Shown: positions 29,522 to 39,624, counted from the stretch's first letter. The stretch: 64,000 bases of DNA from Dyella flagellata (GCF_030160275.1 NZ_BSOA01000012.1:179312-243311), one strand, 5' to 3'. A program made the numbers and translations. The notes: generated by a model from the sequence alone, not told the origin.

Positions 29522-32488
29522 TCACCCGCGCATTGAACGGAAAGACGCCGTCTTAGTCTTGCCCGCGGCAAGCATCGCCAGTTGTTCGACGCTGCCGGGA
29601 CGGCCCAGCCAATGGCCTTGCATTTCATGGCAGCCCAAGGCGGCCAGCTGCGAGGCCTGCTGCATGGTTTCCACGCCCTCGGCCACCACTCGCTTGCCCA
29701 GGCTGATGGCCAGGGCAATGATGGCGTGGATCACCGAAGCGTCCTCCGGATCCTCGGTCATGTGCATGACGAAACTGCGGTCGATCTTCAACGTATCGAT
29801 CGCGAATCGGCGCAGGTACGCCAGGCTGGAAAAACCGGTACCGAAGTCGTCGATGGAGAGCTTCACGCCAAGCGCGCTCAAGCCCGCGATGCGCTGCTGG
29901 ATCGCTTCGCTCGGTTCCATCAGCATGCTTTCGGTCAGTTCAAGTTCGAGCAGGTGCGGCGGCAGGCCGGTCTCGCGCAGCGACTCCATCACGAAACCGA
30001 GGAAGTTGTCGCGTACGAACTGCACCTGCGAAATGTTGACACTGACGCTCACGCCCTGCAGCGGGCCGTTCTGCCACGCCTTGCATGCGCGGCAGGCCTC
30101 CTTCAGCGCCCAGCTGCCCATCGCGAGAATCAACCCGCTGGCTTCGGCGATGGGAATGAACTCATCCGGCAGGCAAACCTCGCCATCCGGCCGGCGCCAG
30201 CGCATCAAGGCTTCGGTTGAAATGATCTTCCTCGAACTCATGTCCACGCGCGGCTGGAACGCCAGGAACAGCTCCGAACGCATGACTGCGAAACGCAGAG
30301 CGTTTTCCAGGTCGAATTCCTTCTGCGCGCTGGCCTCCATCGCCGCGGTATAGAAGCGATGGTCGTTGCGGCCTTGGCGTTTGGCCGCGTACATGGCGAT
30401 GTCCGCGTGGCGAATCAGCAAATCGGCATCGTCGCCATCGTCCGGAAACAGGCTGACGCCGATACTCGCCGAGAGCTGCAGTTCCCTTCGCCCGATCCGT
30501 ATGGGTTGGCTCAGCAGCTCCAAGGCCTTGCTCGCTGCCACGGCAGCATCCGCCTTGCCGGACAGCTCCGGCAACAGCACGACGAACTCATCGCCGCCGA
30601 GGCGCGCCACGGTGTCCCCGCTCTTCACCACCGACTGCAAGCGATCGGCGACTTGCTGCAGCAGCTCATCGCCCGGCCCATGGCCAAGCGTGTCGTTGAT
30701 CTGCTTGAAGCGATCCAGATCGATGAACAGCACCGCCAGATGATGCGCGGTCTGCTTGGCCCTGGCCAAGGCGATATCCAGCCGCTCAAGCAGCAGCGCT
30801 CGATTGGGCAGCCCCGTCAAGGCGTCGAAGTGCGCCAGATGCGCCATGCGTTCGGACAGTTCCAGCACCGCACTGACATCGCGAAACACCAAGACGGCGC
30901 CGATCACTTTGCCGGCGCTGGAGTGAATCGGCGTAGCCGAGCATTCGATGGAATGGCGTGTTCCGTCTTTCAACTCCAGCGCGCACAGATAGGGACCTTC
31001 CGGCATGCCGGTCTTGCGCACCATGCAAGCCGGATGCAGGTCAGTCATCTGCCGCCCTTCGCGCCATAGCGGAAGCTGTTGCTCCAGCGTCGCCTCATCG
31101 GGCGCAACAGAGCGATCAAGCAGCGCCTTGCCGGCCGGGTTGGCGAATTCGAGCTTGCCATGGCGGTCCAGCGTGAATACCGCATCCCCGATGGCCTGCA
31201 GTGTCACGTCCGTCATCAGGCGTTCCTGACGCAACGCCTCCTCAGCGGCGATGCGCGCCGTTACATCGCGCAAGGTAAGCACGACGCGGTCGGGCTCTTC
31301 ATCGATGAGCCCGCCGGTAGCCTCCATGATGCGATAAGTGCCATTGGCATGCCGCATGCGCAGCAACGCCGTCGCGGGAGGCTGGCCTTGCAGCAGTTGC
31401 ATCCACAGGTCACGAGCCGTGGCCTGGCTGTCATCGTCAACGAGGCTCTGCAGCGAGCTTTCGAACATCTTGCCGGCCGGGTAGCCCAGCATGTCCTGGA
31501 TGGCCGGCGACACGTATTTGCAATAGCCATCGGCGTCGAGCAGCAGCACGATATCGTGCGAGTGTTCGGCCAGCATGCGGTAGCGTGCCTCGCTTCCCCG
31601 CAAGGTGCGGCTGAGCTTGCGCCGCTGCTCCATGGAAGCGGTCAACGGCAGCACGACTGCCATGCAGGAGAGTATGAACAATTGCAGCAGCAGCGCGTTC
31701 CAGGTGGGGAAATGCGCCTGATGGTGGATGGGCCCAAGCCCTGCCAAGGTCATGGCGGCCCCCACCGCCGCCACGGCAACCATGCCGGCTAGCACCCAGC
31801 GGCGGTTTCCCGTCATGGCCAGCAGCATCAGTGGCGGAAAAATAATGAACAGCACCGGCAGCATGGGCTGGGCGAATGCCACTGCCGAAGCGGCAATCAG
31901 GCCCACCAGGGCTTGCATGCACCGGCGCGTGCGGCGTCTCGACAAAGCAGGCGCGCCACGCCAGCGCAGCACCTCCATCGTGCAGGGCACGGCAAGCGCA
32001 TTCCCCAAGGCGTGCGACACGAACCGTAGCCCACCCGTTCCCCAGGGATGGGCTTGCCCAATCAAGACAAGCCAGCTCAATACGACCAGTGACGACAGCA
32101 AAGGCGCAACCAGCAGCGCCCAGATGATGAAGCGCTTGGTGCCATAAGGGGTTTCCAGGTGCGTCGCATGGTCCTTTTTCGACAGGGCCCACAGCGCAAC
32201 CCCTATTTCCAGGGCGTCGCTCAAGGCCTGAACCAGACTGTCCCCTAGCGACAACCCCATCGCCAGCCCCGCGAGCCAGATCGTGCAGCAGGCGCCCGTC
32301 ACCAACGCGGCAGCCCCGCTCCGCCCTCGATACATCAGGATCGCCAGGCATACGCCGTCCGCCAGCCACACGGCCGGCGACGACGTGATGACCTCATGCT
32401 GGCGCAGCCACAAGGCCATCAGAGTCACCGCCGCGATCGCTGCCAACGGCCACAGCAAGCTTTGGATCTGGCGCCTGATGGTGTTCAT
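29522..32488 (-). CDS. MASE1-PAS-PAS-GGDEF-EAL cyclic-di-GMP enzyme
   Basis: 988 residues, ATG at 32488. An N-terminal MASE1-type region with about eight TM helices (1-290) is followed by two PAS domains (about 300-425 and 430-545). The GGDEF (about 560-720) has FIDLDRFKQINDTLGHGPGDELL and RLGGDEFVVLLPE; the I-site is replaced by KSGD. The EAL (about 740-975) keeps EALMRW, NISQVQF, ELTESML, DDFGTGFSSLAYL, LKIDRSF and AEGVET. Both activities may be present. Stand-alone gene between two foldback regions. Confidence 0.93.
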   Translation of the reverse strand: MNTIRRQIQSLLWPLAAIAAVTLMALWLRQHEVITSSPAVWLADGVCLAILMYRGRSGAAALVTGACCTIWLAGLAMGLSLGDSLVQALSDALEIGVALWALSKKDHATHLETPYGTKRFIIWALLVAPLLSSLVVLSWLVLIGQAHPWGTGGLRFVSHALGNALAVPCTMEVLRWRGAPALSRRRTRRCMQALVGLIAASAVAFAQPMLPVLFIIFPPLMLLAMTGNRRWVLAGMVAVAAVGAAMTLAGLGPIHHQAHFPTWNALLLQLFILSCMAVVLPLTASMEQRRKLSRTLRGSEARYRMLAEHSHDIVLLLDADGYCKYVSPAIQDMLGYPAGKMFESSLQSLVDDDSQATARDLWMQLLQGQPPATALLRMRHANGTYRIMEATGGLIDEEPDRVVLTLRDVTARIAAEEALRQERLMTDVTLQAIGDAVFTLDRHGKLEFANPAGKALLDRSVAPDEATLEQQLPLWREGRQMTDLHPACMVRKTGMPEGPYLCALELKDGTRHSIECSATPIHSSAGKVIGAVLVFRDVSAVLELSERMAHLAHFDALTGLPNRALLLERLDIALARAKQTAHHLAVLFIDLDRFKQINDTLGHGPGDELLQQVADRLQSVVKSGDTVARLGGDEFVVLLPELSGKADAAVAASKALELLSQPIRIGRRELQLSASIGVSLFPDDGDDADLLIRHADIAMYAAKRQGRNDHRFYTAAMEASAQKEFDLENALRFAVMRSELFLAFQPRVDMSSRKIISTEALMRWRRPDGEVCLPDEFIPIAEASGLILAMGSWALKEACRACKAWQNGPLQGVSVSVNISQVQFVRDNFLGFVMESLRETGLPPHLLELELTESMLMEPSEAIQQRIAGLSALGVKLSIDDFGTGFSSLAYLRRFAIDTLKIDRSFVMHMTEDPEDASVIHAIIALAISLGKRVVAEGVETMQQASQLAALGCHEMQGHWLGRPGSVEQLAMLAAGKTKTASFRSMRG

Positions 32489-32618
32489 GCTGAAGGTTCA
32501 AACCCTCCTCAGCCGAGGGTGTTGCAATCCTTGTGCCAAGGGTTGGGTAGGGCCAGGACCGCCCGCCACATGACGAGGTGCCCCTGTTGGGTACATGTAT
32601 GCCGCAGGCGCGCGGCAT

Positions 32619-32742
32619 GTAGCTCCCACCCGTGCTACACGTAGGGAAGGGAGCAAGTACTCGCCTCAGTGCGTAGGCTGGGATGGCAATCCCAGCTTCC
32701 CTTGCCACGTCCTGGAAGCTGGGATTGCCATCCCAGCCTACG
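32619..32742. repeat. Partial GC-rich foldback copy next to a GTAGGCTGGGAT palindrome
   Basis: 32619-32665 holds a shortened GC-rich foldback (GCTCCCACCCGTGC and ACACGTAGGGAAGGGAGC). 32673-32742 is a complete GTAGGCTGGGAT palindrome. Both follow the stop of the MHYT kinase; nothing else is recognised in 32489-32737. Confidence 0.8.
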
Positions 32743-34522
32743 AGGCGATTCTGGGCGAAACATCGCGCAAGAGTGGCCCCCTCACCTCCGCACGCTCGCT
32801 ACGGTTGACCGGGACGGTGACAGTGAACGTGGTGCCGTGACCGGGCCGGCTTTCGACCTCGATGCGCCCACGGTGATGCTCGATGATGCCGTGCGAAATC
32901 GACAGCCCCAGCCCCGTGCCCTGCCCAAGCGGCTTGGTGGTGAAAAACGGATCGAAGATCCGCCCGATCACGTGGTCGGGTATGCCAGCCCCGGTGTCCG
33001 TAATAGCGACCGAAGCGCTGTCGCCCTGACAGTCGGTCCGGATGGTAATCGTGCCCTGCTCCCGAATCGCCTGGGCGGCATTCACCAATAGGTTCATGAA
33101 CACCTGATTGAGCTGCGCCGCATTGCACTCGATCGGCGGCAGCTCGCCGTATTCGCGTACGACGCTGGCTTTGTATTTGATCTCGTTGCACACCACATTC
33201 AACGTGCTCTCCAAGCCGGCGTGCAGATCGGCCAGCGCCCACTCATCGCCACTGGGACGGGAGAAGTCGCGCAGGTCGCGCACGATCTGGCGCACCCGCA
33301 AGGCTCCTTCGATCGACTCCTCGACCAGCATCATGATGTCGTTGCGCACGTAGTCGAGGTCGAGGTCTCCGGCCATACTGGAGACCGGCGCAAGCATGCT
33401 GGCGGCAGGGGCGCCGGTTACCGCCTCCTGCGCAACGATCACCTGCAGCAGCTGCCCCACCCAGCTCTTCAAGGTGTTGAGGTTGGCATGCACGAAGCTG
33501 ATCGGATTATTGATTTCATGCGCCACACCCGCGGCAAGCTGGCCGATCGACGCAAGCTTTTCGCTCTGCAGCAGCTGCCGATGAGTCTCTTCCAACTCTC
33601 GAATCAGCCGGTATTGCTGCTCCTTTTCGATTTCCAGGCGACGCTGCACCGCTTTGCGCTGTTCGATCTCCTCTTCCATCATTTTGCGCGCCTGCTCCAG
33701 CGCCAGCACGGTGCGCTCGTACTGGTGCAGCACACCCTCAAGCTCGCCGGTACGCCTTCTCACTTGCGCTTCGAGCGCGTTGTTTCTTCCACGCAAAAAA
33801 GCAGTGCGCGCGTCGAAGCGCGACACCACCAGGGTGGCCGTCAGGATGGTGACGGTAAACAAGGCAATGGTCCCGCCCAACCACGGCCCGCGGATGCCAT
33901 TGACCGTGGTGCAGATGGCCCCTGGCATGAAGTGCGCAGCAGCCATGCCGGTGTAATGCATGCCGGTAATCGCCACCCCCATGACACCCGCCGCATAAAT
34001 CCGTTTGGCGATAACGCGGGACGTGCTCTCAAGGCTCAGCCGATGCACTATCCACAGTGCGGCGGTGGATACCGCGATGGCAATCAAGATCGAAGCGGTG
34101 AACAGCACCGGGTCATAACTGATCGGCGGACTCATCTGCAAGGCAGCCATGCCGACATAGTGCATGCCGGCTATGCCAAGCCCCATCAACACACCGCCCA
34201 CCACGAGCCGCTCACGCTTCAACCGGGGCCGGGTAATCGCGTTGAGCGCGAAATAGGACACGATCATCGCAATGGCGAGCGAAAGGAAGGTCATCCGGAA
34301 GTCATAGCCCAGCGGAACCGGCAAGGAGAACGCCAGCATGCCGATAAAATGCATGGCCCAGATGCCGGTGCCCATCGCGGCGGCGCCCGCGGCCAGCCAA
34401 CCGAAACGCAGGCGCCGTTCGAGCAGCGAGATCAGCCCGCTCAAGTCCAGCGCGGTATAGGACGCCAGCGTGGCGACCACCAGGGACAGCGCAACGAGCG
34501 AAAGATCATAGGTTCCGTGCAT
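32738..34522 (-). CDS. MHYT-domain sensor histidine kinase
   Basis: 594 residues from the ATG at 34522; a GTG at 34534 is also in frame. The N-terminal MHYT sensor (1-250) has three repeats, each with its motif: MHFIGM, MHYVGM and MHYTGM, proposed to bind copper for O2, CO or NO sensing. A coiled coil (about 255-320) leads to HisKA with the phospho-His in GVAHEINNPISF (about 345) and an HATPase_c domain with NLLVNAAQAI, DTGAGIPDHV, FFTTKPLGQGTGLGLS. The next gene downstream of it on the map, transcribed first, encodes a receiver/HD-GYP-like protein, its probable partner. Confidence 0.93.
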   Translation of the reverse strand: MHGTYDLSLVALSLVVATLASYTALDLSGLISLLERRLRFGWLAAGAAAMGTGIWAMHFIGMLAFSLPVPLGYDFRMTFLSLAIAMIVSYFALNAITRPRLKRERLVVGGVLMGLGIAGMHYVGMAALQMSPPISYDPVLFTASILIAIAVSTAALWIVHRLSLESTSRVIAKRIYAAGVMGVAITGMHYTGMAAAHFMPGAICTTVNGIRGPWLGGTIALFTVTILTATLVVSRFDARTAFLRGRNNALEAQVRRRTGELEGVLHQYERTVLALEQARKMMEEEIEQRKAVQRRLEIEKEQQYRLIRELEETHRQLLQSEKLASIGQLAAGVAHEINNPISFVHANLNTLKSWVGQLLQVIVAQEAVTGAPAASMLAPVSSMAGDLDLDYVRNDIMMLVEESIEGALRVRQIVRDLRDFSRPSGDEWALADLHAGLESTLNVVCNEIKYKASVVREYGELPPIECNAAQLNQVFMNLLVNAAQAIREQGTITIRTDCQGDSASVAITDTGAGIPDHVIGRIFDPFFTTKPLGQGTGLGLSISHGIIEHHRGRIEVESRPGHGTTFTVTVPVNRSERAEVRGPLLRDVSPRIAS

Positions 34523-34551
34523 CGCGTTGCCCACCTCGCTCGCGCAGCCGG

Positions 34552-35961
34552 CTAGGCGGCGTCCTGCCGGGTGACGGGATGGGCATCGGACGTCTCGATC
34601 AGTATGGTGAATGGCGTCTCTTCCTGGGCTTCGTAACGCCTGACGACCGATACCTGATAGTCCGAAACCACGCTCCCCTTCGTCATCAGCAGCACACCCC
34701 GGCCAGTCCGCAGGTCATCGGCAAGACGCATGCCCGACTTCAATTGCCCGCTGGCGACCTGCTGGAACGGCGTTGAACCACCCAGCAGGGACGGATCCTT
34801 CAACAGCTCCAGGAATTGCTCCACCACCTGCGGGTCATAGCGCAAGCCCGACTGCATCTTGATCAGCTCGGCAGCCTGTTCGGCAAGCAGGCGCTCTCTC
34901 GTGATCGCACCGCTTTGCAGCCCTTCAAAATCGCGCGCCACCGCCAGGATTCTCGAACCGAGGGGGATGTTTCCTTCGGCCAGGCCATCGGGTATGCCGC
35001 GTCCATTGAAGCGCTCGTACTGGTGCCGGATGATGTGCGCGACCGGGTTGAGTTGCGCAACCGGCGTAAGCAGCATTTGCGCGCGCAGCGGGTGGCGGTA
35101 ATAGGTGTTCGCTTCCGCCGGCGTCATCCGATCGATGGATTTGTGCAGGATTTCATCCGGCAGCGACAGCTTGCCGATGCCATGCAGCAGCCCCGCAAAA
35201 TAAAGATCCTGCGCATCCAGGCCATCCAGCCCGAGCGCTAGCGCCAGGTGCTTGGCCAACTGCCCCACTCGATGCGATTCGCCGCCGATGGCGCCGCAGC
35301 GCAGCTCGATCATGCTGGCGCCGACCTGCACCATCGTCATGAAGCCGCGCTTCAAATCGCGCTGGGCGTCCTCCAGGAACATCACGGTCTGGCGGATTTC
35401 CTCGGTCCTGGACTTCACCTTGGCTTCCAGCTCGGCATTGAATGCCGCCAACTGATCGTTCTGTTGTTGCGTAAGCAGCAACAGCCTGGCCGTCTCGCTG
35501 CGCAAACGCCGTTGTTCGAGCGCCTGCCGGATGGTGAGCAACAGATCGTGCTCATCCCAGGGCTTGTTCAGGTAACGGTAGATGCCGCCTTCATTGACGG
35601 CTCGGGCCACCGCGTCGATTTCCGAATAACCGGTCAGCAAGATGCGCATGCAATCCGGGTACAGCGCCTGCGCACGCGACAACAGCTCCGCGCCGGACAT
35701 GCCCGGCATGCGCATGTCCGAAATGATCAGATCCACTTCGTGGGCGACAAGCACTTCCAGCGCGGCCGCGCCGCTGTTGGCCGTCAGGATCTGATAAGGC
35801 GCGCTGTGCAACAGGCGCCGGAGTGCCGAGAGCACATTCGGTTCGTCATCGACAAGCAGGATCGCCGGTCTCTTCGGCATCCCTTCGCCCTCGTCGCAGG
35901 CAGGTGCCGAAGCACAGGCCTCCATTACCGAGGAAAGACTCGTATCGTCAGCTGCATTCAC
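34552..35961 (-). CDS. Receiver plus degenerate HD-GYP domain response regulator
   Basis: 469 residues from a GTG at 35961 (GAGG 10 bases before). The receiver (about 30-150) has LLVDDEPNVLSALRRLL, phosphoacceptor in LIISDMRMPGMSG, and the Lys in YLNKPW. A coiled coil (about 155-200) leads to an HD-GYP-like domain (about 210-390). Its HD motif reads GLLHGIGKLSLP, with Gly in place of the metal-binding Asp, and the downstream motif is YERFNGRGIPDG instead of the usual HHE and GYP. Catalysis on cyclic di-GMP is doubtful; it may bind rather than cleave. It is 30 bases upstream of the MHYT kinase in the same direction, forming a two-component operon. Confidence 0.88.
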   Translation of the reverse strand: MNAADDTSLSSVMEACASAPACDEGEGMPKRPAILLVDDEPNVLSALRRLLHSAPYQILTANSGAAALEVLVAHEVDLIISDMRMPGMSGAELLSRAQALYPDCMRILLTGYSEIDAVARAVNEGGIYRYLNKPWDEHDLLLTIRQALEQRRLRSETARLLLLTQQQNDQLAAFNAELEAKVKSRTEEIRQTVMFLEDAQRDLKRGFMTMVQVGASMIELRCGAIGGESHRVGQLAKHLALALGLDGLDAQDLYFAGLLHGIGKLSLPDEILHKSIDRMTPAEANTYYRHPLRAQMLLTPVAQLNPVAHIIRHQYERFNGRGIPDGLAEGNIPLGSRILAVARDFEGLQSGAITRERLLAEQAAELIKMQSGLRYDPQVVEQFLELLKDPSLLGGSTPFQQVASGQLKSGMRLADDLRTGRGVLLMTKGSVVSDYQVSVVRRYEAQEETPFTILIETSDAHPVTRQDAA

Positions 35962-36083
35962 AAAATAGGCCTCACCATGGCTTGGTGAGGTTATCGACGG
36001 CTGACGGACGATCCTTTAGCGCGACGTTTCAGCCTTGCGAACGCCATCAATATTCACATTATCATCACGCTCAACCGCTGCCG

Positions 36084-36935
36084 TTACGCCAACCGCCGCT
36101 CGTGGTCCGCGCTGAAAAACTGGTCCAGCTCGGCATGGGAGATACAGCTTTTCAAGCTGTCGAACCGGCCCCGGGTGGCGATTTCGGTAGCAGTGCGGAT
36201 AAAGGCGTCGATCGCCACACGCGCCAGTGCACCGCCCACGCTGATACGGCGCACGCCCATCGCCGCGAGGTCATCGACGCTGAAACTCGGCACCCCTGAA
36301 TTGAGTACATTCACCGGCAAGGGCGCAACCGCCTTCACCACCGCCTCGATCTGCTCGCGCGTGGTCAGGCCAGGCGCGTACAGACAATCGGCACCGGCCT
36401 CACCATAGGCTTGCAAACGCCGGATCACCTCGTCGAGATCGGGAACGCCATGCAGGAAGCCTTCGGCGCGCGCGGTAAGCACCACTTCGCCATCGATGCG
36501 ATCGATCGCTGCACGGGCCGCCCTGATCCGCGCCACGGAAAGATCAAAATCGTAAAGCGGCTTGACCCCGTCATTGGGCGAATCTTCAATGGACAGTCCC
36601 GCCACGCCGGTCTCCACGCAACGGCTCACGTTTTCGGCAACGGCCGCGGGCTCGTCAGCGTAGCCGTTCTCGAAATCGGCATTGAGCGGAATGTCGGTGG
36701 CTTCCGCCAGTTCGCGGAAATGCGCCAACACCTCATCCAGGCTTTGTGCGCCGTCGGCATAACCCAACGCATGCGCGTGGCCGGCACTGGTCGTAGCGAT
36801 CGCTTCGAACCCCAGCCCCTGCAGATAGCGCGCGGTGCCGACGTTCCAGGGATTGGGGATCACGAAGCAGCCGGAGACATGGAAGTCACGGAACGCCTTG
36901 CGCTTATCGGACACGGACGGTCTAGCCAGGGGCAT
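36084..36935 (-). CDS. Isocitrate lyase/PEP mutase superfamily enzyme
   Basis: 283 residues from the ATG at 36935, chosen for TTGGAG 9 bases upstream; the frame opens earlier. It is a TIM-barrel of the PEP mutase/isocitrate lyase family: FVIPNPWNVGTARYLQGLGF, ATTSAGHAHALGYADG, and the metal-binding NADFENGYAD and GLSIEDS. It lacks the KKCGH loop of true isocitrate and methylisocitrate lyases. It most resembles phosphonopyruvate-hydrolase or carboxyvinyl-type relatives. Substrate unknown. No phosphonate genes nearby. Confidence 0.85.
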   Translation of the reverse strand: MPLARPSVSDKRKAFRDFHVSGCFVIPNPWNVGTARYLQGLGFEAIATTSAGHAHALGYADGAQSLDEVLAHFRELAEATDIPLNADFENGYADEPAAVAENVSRCVETGVAGLSIEDSPNDGVKPLYDFDLSVARIRAARAAIDRIDGEVVLTARAEGFLHGVPDLDEVIRRLQAYGEAGADCLYAPGLTTREQIEAVVKAVAPLPVNVLNSGVPSFSVDDLAAMGVRRISVGGALARVAIDAFIRTATEIATRGRFDSLKSCISHAELDQFFSADHERRLA

Positions 36936-37017
36936 ACGGGACTCCAAGTGGAAGCTGCCGGTGTGGAGAGATTCTGCGTCCAAACCCCACCACTGGGCAA
37001 TGACAAACGAAACTTCA

Positions 37018-37203
37018 CTACCCTTTTTTGTCGCGCGTCCTGCCAACTCGCCGATCCTCAAATTCAGCCGCCGCTCCATTGACCAATAGCGCGCAAGCAC
37101 CAATAAGAAACCCCGTCCAAAAATTCAGATGGGCGACATAGACCGCGCCGAGGCCTGCCAGGCAACTGATGGCCAAAAAAATGAAGAAATAGGAAAGCTT
37201 CAT
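37018..37203 (-). CDS. Small two-helix membrane protein
   Basis: 61 residues from the ATG at 37203. Two hydrophobic helices (FFIFLAISCLAGLGAVYVA and FWTGFLIGACALLVNG) and a charged tail (EFEDRRVGRTRDKKG) that should be cytoplasmic. No family recognised. It has its own spacer from the neighbouring genes. Confidence 0.5.
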   Translation of the reverse strand: MKLSYFFIFLAISCLAGLGAVYVAHLNFWTGFLIGACALLVNGAAAEFEDRRVGRTRDKKG

Positions 37204-37353
37204 TTCCGACAACCACACCCAGAATGATTAAAGAGGAAGTCGGCAGATACATCTGCGCCGATCGAATCAAACAAAGGACTATTCCATGGCGCTGGTCCAG
37301 ATCGGCCTGATGCGTGTTAGCGAAGGACTAGTCCAGGGTGACCCCGATTGCCT

Positions 37354-37581
37354 CTATGACTTATGCCCCATCCTTACGCGATGGGCTATGCATATAGCAA
37401 TCGACACAACCATCGAAACAAAGCACAGTCCAGTTACAACCAACAACAAGCCCATCCTAGAGTCAAACGCTGCTTGGCTTTTTGAGAAAAAGCTAGCCAG
37501 CCAAATAGTTTGAATCGTCCAGCCGGAAAAAAACACAAAAGCGACAAGGGACAAGAGGAAAACAACCATCCAGAATCGCAT
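37354..37581 (-). CDS. Small two-helix membrane protein
   Basis: 75 residues, ATG at 37581, hydrophobic helices at about 3-30 and 44-64. AT content is above that of the flanking core genes. No family recognised; possibly paired with the similar small gene at 37018. Confidence 0.5.
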   Translation of the reverse strand: MRFWMVVFLLSLVAFVFFSGWTIQTIWLASFFSKSQAAFDSRMGLLLVVTGLCFVSMVVSIAICIAHRVRMGHKS

Positions 37582-37736
37582 AGCAATACCCTCTACAACA
37601 TTGGCATAGTTCTCATTATTTTGTGCTTATAGCAGCGCTGTAGAACCTGCTGAGAGCAATATTCACCACTGCAGCCACAACCCGCCGAGCTTGTGCCGGC
37701 TCGTTGGCCGTTTCACCGTACCTTTACCATTTTTTG

Positions 37737-38144
37737 TTAGCGACTCTTGGTCTTAGCCTTGGACTTGTTTAGCGCCACGGCTGCACGAATCAGCGTCCTC
37801 AACGCTTTTTCGTTGATCTTCCCACCTTCGTGGAAGTCGATGGCACGACGCGTATTCCCTTCCAGGCTGGAATTGAAGAGGCTCGCGGGGTCGTCCAGCG
37901 ACGCGCCCTTGGCGAAGGTCATCTTCACGTGACTCTTGTAAGTCTCGCCGGTGCAGATTATGCCGTCGTGCGACCAGGTCGGAACCCCGCGCCACTTCCA
38001 CTCCTCGACCACCTCCGGGTCCGTTTCCTTGACTAGGGTACGCAGCTGGGCGAGCAGCTTGCCACGCCAGTCGCCCAGCTCCTTGATCCGAGCGTCGATC
38101 AGTTGAGAGGGCGATGGGCTTTGCTGCGACTCGCTCTTGGTCAT
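37737..38144 (-). CDS. DUF1801 family protein
   Basis: 135 residues, ATG at 38144. It has the YdhG-like pattern: PEVVEEWKWRGVPTW, GIICTGETYKSHVKMTFAKGASLDDP, and RRAIDFHEGGKINEKALRTLI. These small cytoplasmic proteins have an unclear role, sometimes linked to iron or frataxin-like folds. Length is normal. It is followed by the intergenic palindrome at 38218-38290 on its promoter side. Confidence 0.85.
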   Translation of the reverse strand: MTKSESQQSPSPSQLIDARIKELGDWRGKLLAQLRTLVKETDPEVVEEWKWRGVPTWSHDGIICTGETYKSHVKMTFAKGASLDDPASLFNSSLEGNTRRAIDFHEGGKINEKALRTLIRAAVALNKSKAKTKSR

Positions 38145-38217
38145 ACCGGCTTTCCCTCTCTAGCGTGGAGACTTTGGGCTTGTTGTTGAAAGGAGACTAT
38201 ATCCGGTTTGGCGCGGT

Positions 38218-38290
38218 GTAGGCTGGGATGCCAATCCCAGCATCGCGTGCGGCGTGCATGGCAATACTGGGATTGGCATCCCAGCCTACG
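38218..38290. repeat. Palindromic intergenic repeat, GTAGGCTGGGAT family
   Basis: Arms GTAGGCTGGGATGCCAATCC and GGGATTGGCATCCCAGCCTA. It lies in the 280-base region between two divergent genes. Confidence 0.9.
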
Positions 38291-38424
38291 CAGCATGGCT
38301 TTATCTATTTATGCCGATTTCCACATCGGTCCGTGGCAAGTTTTTCTAGACGCCCTGGCCTGAGGAAAGCCAGTATGCGTGATTCCGCTAAGCGGCAGCG
38401 ACGATTTGCAGGAGTGACCAGGAA

Positions 38425-39624
38425 ATGAAACAGATCGGTGGTTTGGAGATCGCCCAGGCGAGGGCTTCACTGGCGCCTTGGGCCACGCCTGCTCAAAGAA
38501 TCACCACCGAGGAATACGTTCAGCGCATCGAGCGCGCACGCGCGCTGTTGCATACGTTGGACATCGATGCCGTACTGATCACCGCCGGCACTTCCCTGCG
38601 CTACTTCACTGGCATCGGCTGGGGCGCCACCGAACGCCTGGTCGCCATGCTGCTGACACGCCGTGGCGATCCCATCATGATCTGCCCGGGGTTCGAGGTG
38701 GGCTCGCTTTCGCATGAGCTGCGCATCCAGGCCGATGTGCGTCTATGGGAGGAGCATGAAAACCCGCAACAGCTCGTGGCCAACGCATTGAATGAACGCG
38801 GCGCGGGCCAGCTGGCGCTGGACCCAGCCGCAGCTTACGTTGTGGGCGAACGCCTGCGCGCCGTACTTGGCGGCAAGCCCTTGTTCGATGCCAGCGCCAT
38901 CGTCGATGGTTGCCGCATGTGCAAATCCCCGGCCGAACTGGCGCTGATGAAACAGGCTACTGCTATGACCCTGCAGGTGCATCGCCTGGCAGCTGGCATC
39001 CTGCACGAAGGTATTCGCCGTAGCGAGATCATCCGCTTTATCGATGAGGCGCATCGCACCATGGGCGCGGACAACGGCTCCACCTTCTGTGTGGTGCAGT
39101 TTGGCCAGGCCACTGCTTATCCGCATGGCATTCCCGGTGAACAGACGCTGGCAGAGAACCACATTGTATTGATCGATACCGGCTGCACGGTGCAGGGTTA
39201 TCATTCCGACATCACGCGCACCTACGTGTTTGGTCAAGCCAGCGATGAGCAACGCCGCATCTGGGATCTTGAGCAGGCCGCGCAACAGGCCGCTTTCGAT
39301 GCGATCCGCCCCGGCGTGCACTGCGAGGATGCCGATTACGCCGCCCGCCGCGTGGTCGAACAGGCTGGGCTGGGGCCGGATTACCAGCTGCCCGGCATTC
39401 CGCATCGCACCGGCCATGGCTGCGGCATGAGCATTCACGAAACACCTTACCTGGTGCGCGGCGACCGCACCGCCTTGCAACCCGGCATGTGTTGCAGCAA
39501 CGAGCCGATGATCGTGGTGCCCGACCGTTTTGGTGTGCGCCTGGAGGATCATTTCTACGTCACCGAAGAAGGTGCCGCCTGGTTTACCCCACCCTCGCCC
39601 GCCATCGATCAGCCCTTCGCCTGA
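38425..39624 (+). CDS. M24-family metallopeptidase (Xaa-Pro peptidase-like)
   Basis: 399 residues, ATG at 38425 with AGGAG and AGGAA before it. The N-terminal creatinase-type domain (about 25-160) precedes the pita-bread M24 domain (about 165-385). Metal ligands are visible: Asp in IVLIDTG, Asp in GYHSDITRTYVFG, His in TGHGCGMSIHETP, Glu in CCSNEPMIV and Glu in GVRLEDHFYVT. It should cleave N-terminal residues before Pro in dipeptides or peptides in the cytoplasm. Creatinase-like activity is an alternative. Confidence 0.92.
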   Translation: MKQIGGLEIAQARASLAPWATPAQRITTEEYVQRIERARALLHTLDIDAVLITAGTSLRYFTGIGWGATERLVAMLLTRRGDPIMICPGFEVGSLSHELRIQADVRLWEEHENPQQLVANALNERGAGQLALDPAAAYVVGERLRAVLGGKPLFDASAIVDGCRMCKSPAELALMKQATAMTLQVHRLAAGILHEGIRRSEIIRFIDEAHRTMGADNGSTFCVVQFGQATAYPHGIPGEQTLAENHIVLIDTGCTVQGYHSDITRTYVFGQASDEQRRIWDLEQAAQQAAFDAIRPGVHCEDADYAARRVVEQAGLGPDYQLPGIPHRTGHGCGMSIHETPYLVRGDRTALQPGMCCSNEPMIVVPDRFGVRLEDHFYVTEEGAAWFTPPSPAIDQPFA

